The notes below the pieces were generated by a model, which worked only from the letters and a program-made list of their open reading frames with translations, had not been told where the DNA came from and made no database searches. The position numbers were made by a program, and so were the translations under genes. A DNA stretch of 64,000 bases. It comes from Gnetum montanum. Taxonomy: Eukaryota > Streptophyta > Gnetopsida > Gnetales > Gnetaceae. Below, piece by piece: positions 22,236 to 34,279 of the stretch (its first letter is position 1; each line of letters begins with the position of its first letter). Location: NCBI GenBank assembly GCA_015680685.1, contig MNCI01010863.1, forward strand, positions 213,044 to 277,043. The letters run 5' to 3'.

Positions 22236-22640
22236 TTGGCTATGACACATGGTGGATTGATTTTGGTTTTACAATCCATGTTACCAATTCCTTGCAAGGG
22301 GTGAAAACCTAAGGAAGCCAATGGGAAGTGAGTTATGCATCTATTCAAGCAATAAGATGTGCTCACATGTGGAGGTAGTCAAAACATGCAAATTAGTTTT
22401 AAGTAGTGGTTTTGTTTTAGAGTTAGAAAATATATTTTATATTCCTAGTTTTTCAAGGAATTTAATTTCTATTTCGAGGCTTATATCATTGGGATTTTCC
22501 TTTAATTTTTCAGATACTATATTCAATTTATATTATACATCTGAACTTATTGGAAATGGTACGTTGACAGATGTCTTTTCAAAATTAATTTACAAAATGA
22601 AACTTCTTATACTTCTATGCATGTTCATGCTAGCATTAAG
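22236..22640 (+). pseudogene. pol: Copia protease
   Basis: TWWIDFGFTIHVTNSLQG corresponds to the usual WxxDSGAT active site, with DSG changed to DFG. It is followed, in a shifted frame, by ELCIYSSNKMCSHVEVVKTC, LVLSSGFVLELENIFYIPSF and SRNLISISRLISLGFSFNF, typical of the protease C-terminal half. Open from 22321 to 22653. Confidence 0.8.
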
Positions 22641-22649
22641 AGATGTGTT

Positions 22650-23369
22650 ATGAATGATAAATCCTCTATGTTGTGGCATTGTAGATTAGGACATGTCTCT
22701 ATTAAGAGAATAAAGAGAGTAGTAAATGATGGAGTACTTGGTACTCTAGATTTTACTGACTTTGATACTTATGTGGACTGCATATAGGGAAAGCAGATTA
22801 ATATGTCAAAGAAAGGTGCCAAGAGGAGTTTGGACATATTAAAGATCATACATATAGATATTTGTAGTCTAGATATGGATGTGTATGGTCAAAAGTATTT
22901 CATTACCTTTATTGATCATTATTCACGATATATGTATCTCTACCTACTTCATAACAAGAGCGAAGCTCTAGATGGCTTTAAGGAGTTTAAGGCTGAAGTA
23001 GAGAAACAATGCGGTAAGCAAATAAAGATAGTGAGATCTGATAGAGGTGGTGAATACTATGGTAGATATATTGATGATGGACAAGCACCTAGTCCATTTG
23101 CTAAGTTTCTTCAAGAGCATGGGATTGTTGCCCAGTACACTATGCTTGGTTTTCTAGATCAAAATGGTGTGGTAGAAAGAAGAAACCGAACATTATTGGA
23201 CATGGTGCAAAGTATTCTTAACAGCTCCAAGCTTCCCAAGTCCCTATGGATTGAAGCTCTTAAGACAGCTGTGTATATATTGAACCAAGTTCCAACCAAG
23301 GCTATCTCAAAGACACCATTTGAATTATGGAAAGGTTGGAAACTGAGTTTGCAACATATATGCATTTAA
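22650..23369 (+). pseudogene. pol: Copia integrase
   Basis: A pre-integrase zinc region (LWHCRLGHVSIKRIKR) precedes a 188-codon open stretch. It carries [20 protein letters not shown] (catalytic Asp), [12 protein letters not shown] (Asp) and [16 protein letters not shown] (Glu), so the DDE triad is intact. A frameshift at about 23330 moves the reading to the next piece (VYNPQEKKLDLRTISGYFIE, 23350-23640), the domain that normally follows copia integrase. Confidence 0.93.
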
Positions 23370-23639
23370 GAGTCTATAATCCACAAGAAAAGAAGCTAGA
23401 CCTAAGGACCATAAGTGGGTATTTCATCGAATATGCTGAACAGTCTAAGGGATATAGATTTTATTTCCCATCACATACTACTAGGTTTGTGGAATCAAGG
23501 AATCCTAAATTTCTTGAGAATGACTTGATTAGTGGGAGTAGTAGATCTTGGAACATTGTTCCTAAGATAGATCATATAGATGCTCAACCCACTATCTCAA
23601 ATGATAGACTAATTGTTGTGCACTATATGCCTAAAGCAT

Positions 23640-24660
23640 AAATTCATAATGAAAAACAATTAGTTATTGAAGTTCCACAAATTGCTAATCAAGAAGTAGT
23701 AGATCTAGCTGATCAACAGATACCAAAACCTATTGAACAACCTGTTGAACATCATGATCCTCAAGAGAATGATGAACCAAAATTAAGAAGATCTACTAGA
23801 GTAAGGTGATCAATGATTCCTAGTGACTATATGGTATATCTACAAGAGTCTAACTACAACATAGGAGCTGAAAATGATCCCAAAACGTTTTCACAAGCCA
23901 TGAGTTGTAAGGAATCTAACTTGTGGTATGATTCCATGAAAGACAAGATGAACTCTATGTCATCTAATGGAGTCTGGGATCTTGCCAAGTTGCCTAATGG
24001 TGTAAAAGCCATTGGATGCAAATGTGTCTTCAAAACTAAGAAAGACTCAAAGGGCAACATTGAAAGATATAAGGCCAAACTTGTCGCTAAAGGGTTCACT
24101 CAGAAAGAGGGAATAAATTACAAGGAGACATTCTTTCCTATATCTAAGAAGGAATTCCTTTGTGTTATCATAGCATTGGTTGCCCATTTTGATCTTGAAT
24201 TACATCAAATGGATGTGAAAACAACATTCCTTAATGGTGATCTAGAGGAAGAGGTTTCTATGAAACAACCTAAAGGATTTTCCTCTAGTGATGGTGAGCA
24301 ATTGGTATGTAAACTCAAGAAATTCATATATGGATTGAAATAGGCCTCTCATCAATGGTACTTAAAATTCCATGGTATCATCACTTCATTTAGTTTTGAA
24401 GAAAACATCATGGATCAATGTATATACCATAAGGTCAGTGCGAGCAAACTCTGTTTCCTTATTCTATATGTGGATGATATCCTTCTTGCAACCAATAATA
24501 GTGGATATCTATACAAGGTGAAACATTTTCTTTCTAAGAATTTTGAGATGAAGGATCTGGGTGAGGCATCTTATGTCATTGACATTCAGATCCATAGGGA
24601 CATATCTAGATGTATTCTGGGATTGTTGTAGGAAAACTATATCAATAAATTTTTAGAGAG
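23640..24660 (+). pseudogene. pol: Copia reverse transcriptase
   Basis: After a degenerate linker, RT reads SNGVWDLAKLPNGVKAIGCK, VFKTKKDSKGNIERYKAKLV, AKGFTQKEGINYKETFFPIS, LHQMDVKTTFLNGDLEEEV, VCKLKKFIYGLK (TAG follows), then LYVDDILLATNN with the catalytic YVDD intact (about 24467-24478), and FEMKDLGEASYVIDIQI. Only two or three stops occur, making this the least damaged polymerase in the window. Confidence 0.94.
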
Positions 24661-25443
24661 ATTTCAGATGAAAGATTGTTCACCAAGTATAGCACCCATT
24701 ATGAAGGGTGACAAGTTCAATTTGAACTAGTGCCCTAGGAATGATTTGGAGAAGAGTCAGATGAGCAACATTTTGTATGCTTCAGATGTTGGAAGCCTTA
24801 TGTATGCTCAGGTCTGCACAAGACCTGACATTGCATTTGCTATGGGAATGTTGGGTAGATATCAAAGTAATCTAGGTATTGACCACTAGAGGGTTGCAAA
24901 GAAAGTGATGAGGTACCTTCAAGGTAAAAAAGACTACATGCTTATGTATAGACAAACTGACTCCTTGGAGGTGATTGGCTACTTTGATTCAGACTTTGCT
25001 AGTTGTGTTGATTCACAGAAATCCACATCTGGTTATATTTTTATGCTAGCTGGAGGGGCTATATCCTGGAGAAGTGGAAAGCAAACTTTGATTGCTACTT
25101 CCACAATGGAGGAAAAGTTCGTTTCTTGTTTTGAGGCTACTTCACATGGCATATGGTTAAAGAGTTTCATAACAGGGCTTAGAATTGTGGATTTTATATC
25201 TAGCCCATTAAGATTATTTTGTGACAATTCAGCTGCTATCTTTATGGCTAAGAATAATAAGAGTGGCAGTTAAAGTAAACACATCGACATAAAGTACTTA
25301 GCCATAAGGGAATGCATTAAAGAAAACAAAGTGGTCATTACACCTATAAGCACTGAATTAATGATAGCTAATCCTTTCACAAAAGGAATGCCATCAAAGT
25401 CATTTAAGGATCATGTAGTTCGAATGGAACTTGGTTCCATAAT
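24660..25443 (+). pseudogene. pol: Copia RNase H
   Basis: SLMYAQVCTRPDIAFAMGML, then RYLQGKKDYMLMYR, VIGYFDSDFASCVDSQKSTS (catalytic Asp), ISWRSGKQTLIATSTMEEKF (Glu position), LFCDNSAAIFMAKN (Asp), HIDIKYLAIRE and NPFTKGMPSKSFKDHVVRME. Stops at 24729, 24886 and 25270. It ends shortly before the polypurine tract. Confidence 0.92.
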
Positions 25444-25722
25444 TTAATTTGTTGTACAAACAATTTTCAATCTTAATGAAAATCTTATTTAGTTGTGCTA
25501 TTTTCTCATATGATTTGCATGTATAGTTATTAGAGAAAATACACATATGGCAGGGCCTTGAATGAACATTGGATTTATTCATAAAGTTACGTTACCATAT
25601 AAGGAATTACATTTGAGAGATAATGCATTGTAATACATGGAAGATAATACTCACATTAAGAGGAACTATGGACATGATTCATGCATTTATTTATTAAGCT
25701 CTAGACTTGATTAGATATGGAG

Positions 25723-25736
25723 ACCAAGTGGGAGAT
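25723..25736 (+). other. Polypurine tract of copia element
   Basis: ACCAAGTGGGAGAT directly abuts the 3' LTR start TGTAACATGC at 25737. This is the usual copia plus-strand primer context. Confidence 0.9.
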
Positions 25737-26143
25737 TGTAACATGCATTTATGCATTGAAGTGGCCTCCATATTTGTTGATACTTAGATGTGTTGGCATA
25801 ACGCATTTTTGCATTGGCATTGGGGTGGCATCCACATTCAGTTGGGGTTTTGGATCTCTTATTTTTTAAATTTTCTCTCATGGTAATCGATTCCATGGCC
25901 TATAAATTCATTCTTGATGGGAGAACAAAGGTACCACGAATCACAACAAGATTGCAATTCAGGTCCCTTTCACAAATGCTTGGAGGTTGCATACACCATC
26001 ATTGCATAGCATCAATGTGAAAGAAGAATTTGAACAAGATTAATTGAAGGCATCGATGGCTAGAGGTTAGTTCCATTTGCTGCAACATTCTATACTTTGA
26101 TTACTTATGCAATCCAGTTTTTCTGCACAATAATTTTCTTAGA
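25737..26143 (+). repeat. 3' LTR of copia element
   Basis: 407 bp matching 20497-20904 at about 89%. It ends CTTAGA where CTTACA is expected, followed by target duplication GCCAT (26144-26148). Confidence 0.93.
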
Positions 26144-26148
26144 GCCAT

Positions 26149-26338
26149 CAAAGGATGTGCTTGTCCAATTTTTGTACCATACTCAATTTTGTGATGTGGT
26201 TGATCTATACACTAGGCACTCAGTTTTGTTATGTCTATTTTGTCTTGTTTTGTTATGTTGAAAGCTAGTCAATAATTCCATACCTTCCCAATTTTGTAAA
26301 AGAACTCAAGGATGAATTTTCATTCAATTGTGGGGGTA
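26149..26338 (+). other. Element B tail between copia insertion and 3' LTR
   Basis: Continuation of element B after the nested copia, non-coding. It ends in a purine tract (TTGTGGGGGTA, 26328-26338) directly before the 3' LTR, the probable polypurine tract of element B. Confidence 0.75.
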
Positions 26339-27256
26339 TTATGAGATACGATTTTTTGCATCAACTAGGCCCCATTGACATAGTCTGTTGTGTCGATGCA
26401 ACCCCATCAAGTAGGCCCCGTTGATGCAATCTATTGCATAGACGTGGCCCCATCGATGTAGGGGTCTATTCTGGCCTATAAATATGTGCTCACTAGCTAT
26501 ATTTATGGCATCAAAATTCATAGTAGTAGCAGAGCTCTTATAGTTTCTTCATTTGAAAGTTAGATAATTTTTCCCAAGTACCTACAATAGGAGTCATTAA
26601 GTGTACAGATCTTTATTCAAGCACTATTGTACTTGAGCACAACAGTGTGTGCAGCAATAAAGACGAGCTTCTTGATAAGCCTTGTAACATTCTGGATAGT
26701 TTAGATATTTATTCATCCATTCAATTTTTTTAATTATTTATTCAATGTTTTCCAATAATTTAGTTAATGAGGTAATTAAGCAAGATAAGCTAGATAGATT
26801 AATTACATAAGTACGACCACTTCGAACATAATATGTATTTCTGTGGTAATCCCAGCAACATTATTGCTTGGTATGCCTAATAGTGTAGTGCTTGGTAACC
26901 CAGGAATGGATCTATGGGTTCAAGACATGTACGAAAAGTGGGGTTAGATGCTTATGTTAGGGCCAATCAGAGATTAGTTAGTTGCTTAATTTAAATTAGT
27001 CATAAATCACTTTATCTCTCTCTCAAAGCACTAAAGAACATAAAATATACAATGATAAAAATCATATGCCTCAATTTCACTTCACCATACCTTTGTACTT
27101 CACAAGTGTAATTGGGAAGACAACAAACAACCTTAGGGCAAGGTTCCTAGAAAACTAGTGCACTAGAAACTATAAAGTCCATGGAATTTGACTGGATTGC
27201 ATGTGAATGCTTTGTGATTCGTATGGTTGGGCATAGGGGTACCTTGCTACTCATCA
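26339..27256 (+). mobile_element. 3' LTR of gypsy element B
   Basis: 918 bp, from TTATGAGATACGATTTT (a mutated form of the TGATGAGA start seen in element D) to CTACTCATCA. It contains the U3 palindrome cluster (26355-26460), TATAAATA at 26477-26484 and the R/U5 part ending like every LTR here. It retains the 331-bp block deleted from the left 5' LTR. The 100-bp direct repeat follows immediately. Confidence 0.88.
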
Positions 27257-27356
27257 ATGATATTGTTGTAATTGTTAATTTGGGGGTTCACCATGCTGGT
27301 TATATAAATGACCAGACTTTCCCTAAAAATTTAGCATTTTATAAACCATATTGTTG
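27257..27356 (+). repeat. 100-bp direct repeat bordering element B, 3' copy
   Basis: Matches 10441-10540 with about a dozen differences. Begins ATGAT directly after the LTR's terminal CA. The sequence after it (TGTAAATTTTGAAAG) is not repeated on the left. Confidence 0.85.
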
Positions 27357-30300
27357 TAAATTTTGAAAGTATAGCAAGTTGGTTTTGATTCCCTAGTTCT
27401 TTGAATTTTATGGGTGTATTTTAATTTTTGTAGCGGTACCACAATTATTTTCCATAACTCATGTAATGGAACAATAATTGTACTTTACTAGACAATTTTA
27501 ATTGTACTTTCAATTTTTACCTAATAATAATTATACAAATGACCTTTTAAGTATTATTTTTAATCATCATTTCTTTAGAATATTTAGTAATAAATTTTCA
27601 TGTAATGTTGTTACTAGTAAGCTAACATCTTATTTGGACATAAAAATTAAATTTCAAGTTGAGAAATGGCAAAAGCTAGCATATTACATAACATATATGT
27701 TAAAATTCTAAATGCTACATAGTGAGAACTTTTTAATGTATTATTTTGTTCAAAAATATGGTGTTGAATGTTGGGTTTTAAAAAAAGCATAAACAACAAA
27801 CAACAAATTCATGTTGTTGAAGAGTGCACAATACATATATTAAAGGAAAGTTTGAAGTGACTTCTATTTTAGATAAGCTATGATATTTTAGAAGGTTTAG
27901 TTACCTCAAAAAATAGCCTATTGAAAAAAAATTTATCACATCACAATTTTAAAAAAGTGATAGTAAAATAAAGACAAAAAAACATGGTAAAAATAAGATG
28001 ATAAGAAAAAATTGCAAATAGATAAGAATCTAGCTAGCCAAATGGCAAAAAGGAACTCATGTAACCAACCCTTTTTTTGTTCAAAAAGGTTTAGATGATG
28101 AGGATGCTTAGTTTGAAAATAAGTTTTAAAATATATTTCTTTAACTAAAGAAATTCAAAATTTTAATTATGGGTGAAAAGACAAATTTATAATGCTTTTA
28201 ATATAATTTTTATATAATACTATTGCAGGAAAGTCTTAGTATTGTACCCTTTTCATGAAGCATTAAATCATTTTAGATATAATGTACATGACTAAGAATT
28301 CAGAATGCCAACAACTTTGTAGATTAAAAGTCAAGTTCATTTTACTTAAATATTTGTATATTTTAATTTTGATTTTTGTTGAGTCTTCTTTGTGCACATT
28401 GTTAGGACATACAATCATGAATGTTTTGAGTTTAATACCTCATGATATAATTAGAATGGGGGTGGTATTGGAACCCAAATTTAAAATAAAAAAAATATAC
28501 TTACCCCCAAGACACGTAGTCAAATTAGAACTTTATAGGGGGTGTGGGACCCCACAAATAATATTAGTATTGAGCAAAATATTCAAAGGACATTGCATGC
28601 TTAACACTTAGTAGAAAACATCGATAACATGGAAAGGAAAAACTTTCTAATTTTAGGGATATCTACTTAGGTGTACAACCTTACAATTAATACTTTGAAA
28701 ACTTAAGAGAAGAAAATTAATTATTACTAGGGAAGATTGTCCCTATTCTAACATTTACATCATTTCCAATATCTATGCTTAAACTTAAAATAGCGAAAGG
28801 ATCTAAGGTAGCAATATTATTCATTAGTAAAATACTAATTTTTATAGAAAAGAAAGATCTAATAAATAATGATTGTATATATTGTCAATAGCAATTTACC
28901 TTATGTCAAGAATCTTTGCCATTAAGCCTTGAGTTGATAGTATTCTTGTGAGATAAGTAAAAAGTTTTTTTATGAGCTATCTATCTCAATTGATCAATAA
29001 TTTTTTGTGAAAAGAAAAAAAAAACATTCACTTAAGCATCTATCTTTTGTGCTTTTTTTTATTGTCATCTGATCATTCTTATCATTAACAATAACCTTAT
29101 TTTTTGTATCTTAAGCTTTGAATTATTTTTTTCCCATCCTCAATTTCAACACTTTTTTTTCTTAGCATCTTTTTTCTTGAGAGAAAAGGACAAGTGTTAA
29201 ACAAAATATTCTTCATGATGACAAAAGTTGCAATAATTAGGAATATTATAATATGTAATTGGTTGAATATATGTCTTTCTACCTACTTGTAATATTGATT
29301 CCTTTTTACCATTAAGAAGAAGATTAATTTCAACAAAAAAATGTCTAGAATAACTAAATGGTGTAGAAATAGATTCCATATACTTAATGGGACTCAACAC
29401 AAAATTAAATAGCTTGACAGAACATGAAACATTACAATATTCTTGAAATTCAACATGTAAATCTAAGTCCAATTAAAAAAAATCAACATTACATATATGC
29501 TTATATATAAATGACCCTATATTTATGGCATGCTCTAAAATTTAGGGGTGTTGGAACCTGAAATAAGTGAAACATAGGTACACCGCAAGATTTATAGAAG
29601 TTTATAACTCATATGCATCATATGCTACCTAGTGGAACCTAACACCTCGTTATTAACAACATATGCATCATTAGAATGAATAGAATCAAATGTCTTAGTT
29701 GCATCATGGAAGAAAACAAAATTAGGTTTCTTAGTTGTATTAATATCACTAGAAGAAGTAGCTAGCTCACCATTGAGGAGTTTAATAACACCCCATCATT
29801 ACAATTTTTTTATCACCAACTCATAAATCTACATTATGAGAATTGATAGAAATATTACAAGAAGTATTGATCATTTTGATCAGATAGCTCATAAGGCAAA
29901 TCTATAATGTTAACTCAAAGATAAAACTAACCTTGACAAGCAAGTTATAACCAATGCTTTTGTTATTTTAAGTTCAAGCACATTAGCAAAAATTCTGTAA
30001 ATATTGTTATGATCCATCCTTACTAACAATCAATTTTCCATTTTTTTTTATTTTTCAAAATTTGGTAGGGTTGTAGATTTGATGATCCTAAAATTGGACT
30101 TTTTGTTTCCATTTCCATGTTGTTTCAAGCATGCAATGTACTCTGAATTTGTGAGTATCACTTACACGATACATGTATAATCAAATTACTTTGGTTCCAA
30201 CCCCCTAAATTAAAAATAAATAAATAAACAAACTTTAAAAAGTTCCCTCCCAATAAAAAGTTTGCATTCCATTGTTTAAAGAACTGTTGGTATTTTTAGG

Positions 30301-30480
30301 CTCTCGCATAGGGGTTTAGTTTAGGTTTAAACCTACACCCAACTTCATGTCATCATAAACCAATCTCTGAAATTTTTTAAAAAATCAAAATTTGGTTCCA
30401 TTTCAGCTCTTTTGTTCCATGTCAAGGAGCAGCTGATATCTTATGCTTGAGCATATTTCGCTTGCATTCAGCTAACAGTG
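27357..30480. other. AT-rich intergenic region with a dispersed repeat
   Basis: No coding frame with recognisable features; the 109-codon frame at 28282-28611 looks random. Positions about 28560-28820 resemble 39280-39510 in direct orientation (shared words GCTTAACACT, GAAGAAAATTAATT, CTTAAACTTAAAATAG), so a degraded dispersed repeat is present. A word of the form GGGGTGTTGGAACC or its complement appears near 28456, 29545 and 30190 and could be an element terminus. I cannot name a family. Confidence 0.5.
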
Positions 30481-30644
30481 AAAGCGTGTAATTCACATCA
30501 CGTCCGTGCCATGAAATTTTTGTTGCGGCCCTACCACTACCAGGAATTTTCGTAGCATCCTGGATTGATGCAGTTTACACTGACTCGTCAATCTTTAGTC
30601 CACTCTTAGAGGCCAACTCTGGTAGATAGTAGTACTCAATTCTC

Positions 30645-30651
30645 TATAAAA
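30645..30651 (+). promoter_or_regulatory. Putative TATA box of the LRAT-domain gene
   Basis: TATAAAA in CTCTATAAAAATGTCG, 162 bp upstream of the start codon. That leaves room for a transcription start near 30675 and a 5' leader of about 140 nt. No other TATA-like word lies closer to the ATG. Confidence 0.45.
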
Positions 30652-30812
30652 ATGTCGTTACGCTGTTCAATTGGTTGCCTTGCTTTCCTTCCTTCGTAAT
30701 TGGATTTCAGATCTATTTCCGGGCCTGGGTTGCATTTGGGAATTCTGTTCGGTGACCATCAATACCTGATTTAAAAATTTTCATCATTCGTTAGCAGAGC
30801 TGAAGAAGAAGA

Positions 30813-33800
30813 ATGGGTCTTTTTTCTAACAGAATTGAGAGGTCCGAACTCAGGCCTGCTGACCATGTTTACTCATGGAGGAGAGCCTACACATACGCTC
30901 ATCATGGTCTGCAATCACTTGCCTTTTTTTTTCGCTTAGGTTTCAACTTTTATATTTTGGGGATTCTTCTATATTAATTTATTTTTCTTGGATTATAGTT
31001 CTTCTTGTTACATTGGATCTGTTCAATTCATGTTTGCCGGGTTTTCAATATAATGCTTGATTTAGTAAGCATCATTTGTGGTGATAAATTCCACTTGTTT
31101 TTCTTGAAACTTTATTGTATGTGTTTTTAGATCTGAATGTTAATTTGAGAGAGTAATAGGTAAGTCAGAGAATGCTTTCGTAGGTTATACGATTTTTATC
31201 TGCACTGCGCATTCAATTTATCTAGCAAATAGGGCAATCGAGCTTCCTGAAAATTTGTCCTGATAGGTAGATCTCGTGGCACCCACATTTTTATCATTTA
31301 ATTGATTTGGCAAGAAACATTCCAAAACCTGAATGCTGAATCAACAAGGCCTTTTCTTTTTTGCTTTTCAGTATTTACCATTATTGTTGACTGGCATTTT
31401 ATTTTCTTTACACCAACATGTTGTTACAGAATGTTCTGCTTTTTTTTCCTTTTTTGCCCTTCCGACAGATAGTTTTCAGCTGTTTGCCTACGTCTAAGTT
31501 GGGTGATAGTTTTCAGCCGTTTGCCTACGTCTAAGTTGGGTTTCAGTGGGTTGGTTTTCAGTTGTTTGTGTATCACCTTGGGATAGCATCCATTGTTCTG
31601 AAAAAGAGCCTCATCACCCAGAGGCCCAATGCTTATTCCTCAAAGCAGTCCTGGGAAGCTTGGTAGATGAGCAAAAGCCTAACTTCTTTTCAAGTGGTTG
31701 CAAATAGTTAACAAAAGCAAATACTTTTTTTACTATAAAATAATGTGTAAAAAATCCAGGATTATTGAAAGGCAAGATTGGTTTGGTTTTTACAATGTGC
31801 ATCTCTTGTAGCACAAAAGAATATGACAGTGTGATGTTCTCTACGTATGGAATTTTTTGCCAACATAAAAGGGGAGAGAATGATTTCTTACTCTCAAAGT
31901 AAAATGAGTTAACAATGTGACAATTCTGAACAGGTTCAAAGCTAGAAGTCTTGGAGAAGAAGGAAGATCCTGCTTTCTGTAAAATTTGAATGCTTGTGTT
32001 CAATACCTTGTGTTGCAATTTCTAGGTTTCAACACATTATTTAAAGTTTGGAGGAAGTTAAGGAATATAGAAGTGGACAAGATGTGGCATGGAGATTGAT
32101 TATGCAAATGTTGGACACATGTTCTTGCAAGAGCAATATAATAGAATTTGTAAACACAGATGGAGATTCAATAATGTAAAGGGATGTCACAATGCATAAA
32201 AGAAGCCAGAACAAGGAAGTAGAGGTCTTACTATGTTGTTCGGTATGATGTGTTACATTAAGCTGTAAAATTTCCAATATAGAGAGTACTTAAAGAAAAT
32301 TATTTGAATAAAAGACTAGAAGCTGAGCAACATGCGTGAATTTGTAACTTTTTTGCTTGCAAATTTGTTGTTGGCATCGCTTGGAAGGTTATAAAACTTT
32401 TGTGAAGAACACGATAGATGTTTCTGTCGTAATTAGGAAGGATATAGTTTTTAGGTAATCAGGGCGGAACACTATCATTTCATATTCTGTATCATGCCAA
32501 GTGACCTACCCTTCTGGTAAAGTGAGACTAATTTCGACCAATAAAAAATAGAGCACATACAGTATAGCATTAATTTATCACATTAGATTATTCTATATAA
32601 ATCTTGAGCTTTGGATCGTCATCCCAGCAAGAAATACACAGTAGGATGTCAGATGCAATCAGATAATAGCATTAAGGTACTACTAATCTTTCCTTTTGGT
32701 AACACTAGGGTAAGATTTTTGCCATTTCCAGGCAATGCTTCTTCTTTTAAGCATGTGTTCACTTTAGGGAGATGTCTTCCTCCAGCTGAATTTTCTACAG
32801 CTCAAGTGGTACCTATTCATCCTCTATTATGTCATTTGCCTTCCCATGTCATCTGCTTTACAGTGTTTTCAAGGTACTCGCTGCATGTCCTTGTTTCTCT
32901 CTTCTAATAATAAAAATTCAGCACTTTGTGGTGGTAATGGGTTATTATAGAGCTGACATTAGGGAAAAACGTTGAAACAAATTGTTGACCTATTTAGGGT
33001 TTCCATCTATAAACATCGTAGCAGAGTGTGATCTGGAATGTGATTAAGGACACTATTTGTGAAGTGATTTTCTTAGGGTAATTTTTTCTACTTTATTTGA
33101 TCATGGTTAGAGAACAAATGAAGTTGTGAAGGTCTACATGGCTCTTATGAAACTTGTCTGATGCCATTTGGATTGCTGCATAGGTTGCTGTTGAAATATA
33201 TATATATATATATTTGGTTTTCCATTCTATTTGGTTTTTCTAATGCTTTCAAGAACATGAAATGATTATTTTCTGCACCCTTTTCTTGAAAGTAAAATTT
33301 TTTGCTCCGAAAAACAGGCATCTATATTGGTAATAATAAGGTGGTCCATTTTACAAGAGGGGACGGTCAAGAACTAGGGAGTGGAAATTTTCTTGATGAA
33401 TTTGTCTCCAGTTCAATGCCTAATCCCATATGCGGCACATGTCCTGATTGTGGTTTCAAAAGAGAAAACAGTGGGGTCATCCTTTCTTGTTTGGATTGCT
33501 TTTTACATGGTGGACCACTTTATCGGTTTGAATATGGTGTATCGCAAGCTGCTTTTTTGGCCAAACCTCGTGGAGGGACCTGGACACTGGCAGAATCAGA
33601 TGCAGCTGACATTGTTCTCCATCGTGTAATGTACCTTCTCCACAAAGGATTTGGAAACTACGATATTTTCACAAATAACTGTGAAGATTTTGCGATATAT
33701 TGCAAGACAGGGCTTCTTGTTCTGGACAATACTTCATTAGGAAGAAGTGGACAGGCTGCTTCATTTTTTGGTATTCCTGTGTCAGCTGTACTTTCTTCTT

Positions 33801-34279
33801 CTTTACGATTTTTTATGGCTGCTGGTCCACTGATGACAGCTACAGCTGCTGCTGGGCTATATTCGTATAGTAGGTATGCTACGGACATTGGAATAAGGAC
33901 TGATAAATGTAAAGTAGCTGTGGAAGACTTGCATGAAAATCTTGGCTGGGCAACAATCGAGGAGAATACACTGCTTGATAATCCATCTTCAGAAGTGCAT
34001 GAAACTGGAAACATGGCTCCGAACAGTAATCCCTCTGAAGTGCATGAAACAGGAACCGTGGCTCCGAACAGCAATTCTTCTGAAGTGCATGAAACTGGAA
34101 ACATGTCTCCAAACAGTAATTCTTCTGGAAGCCAAACCAGCCATATGGCTCCAAACAACAGTTCGTCTGAAAACCAAGAAACTAGCAACATAGCTCCAAA
34201 CAATAATCCTTCAGAAGGGCAAGCAACTACGAAGATGATTGAAAATTGTTTGGAAGATAATGCTTTAAAGAAACACTGA
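30813..34279 (+). CDS. LRAT/NC-domain protein, two exons (30813-30906, 33318-34279)
   Basis: The only convincing host gene. Exon 1 (MGLFSNRIERSEL..., context AGAATGG) ends in a split Gly codon; intron 30907-33317 has GT...AG ends. Exon 2 continues to TGA 34277-34279, giving 351 residues. The NlpC/P60-like LRAT fold is shown by His31 in AHHGIYIG, His42 in VVHFTR and Cys153 in NNCEDFAIYCKTG, the expected His-His-Cys set. Five Cys in CGTCPDC and SCLDC (residues 70-92) fit the plant subfamily, as do YRFEYGVS and FLAKPRGG. A hydrophobic stretch at about 199-212 may anchor a membrane. The tail from about 256 is a tandem repeat absent from the plant homologues I know. Animal relatives act on lipids as thiol acyltransferases or phospholipases; the plant role is not established. 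Confidence 0.92.
30907..33317 (+). other. Intron 1 of the LRAT-domain gene (2,411 bp)
   Basis: Phase-1 intron between CATCATG and GCATCTATATT, GT...CAG ends, AT-rich. It contains a 2 x 37-bp tandem duplication (31468-31541, starting GATAGTTTTCAGC) and a TA dinucleotide run (33196-33213). No transposon coding frames were found. Minus-strand frames at 31614-32018 and 32041-32277 have no recognisable features. Confidence 0.85.
33989..34240 (+). repeat. Coding minisatellite: 45-bp repeats in the LRAT-protein tail
   Basis: Five tandem units, four of 15 codons and one of 14, plus a partial sixth. Consensus SEVHETGNMAPNSNS; unit starts are at 33989, 34034, 34079, 34124 and 34166. The first three units are close copies and the later ones have diverged. 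All lengths are multiples of three, so the frame is kept. The product is a hydrophilic Asn/Ser/Glu-rich tail, probably disordered. Confidence 0.88.

Larger units (their letters stand above)
20497..26143 (+). mobile_element. Complete Ty1/copia retrotransposon nested in element B
   Basis: 5,647 bp with two LTRs (20497-20904 and 25737-26143), TG start, and CA end (mutated to GA in the 3' LTR). A perfect 5-bp target duplication GCCAT lies at 20492-20496 and 26144-26148. The domain order is gag, protease, integrase, RT, RNase H, as in copia. By hand count the LTRs differ at about 45 of 407 positions (11%), so the insertion is old. The 5' 1.4 kb is repeated in the right arm at the same position in element B, showing the insertion predates the inverted duplication. 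Confidence 0.95.
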
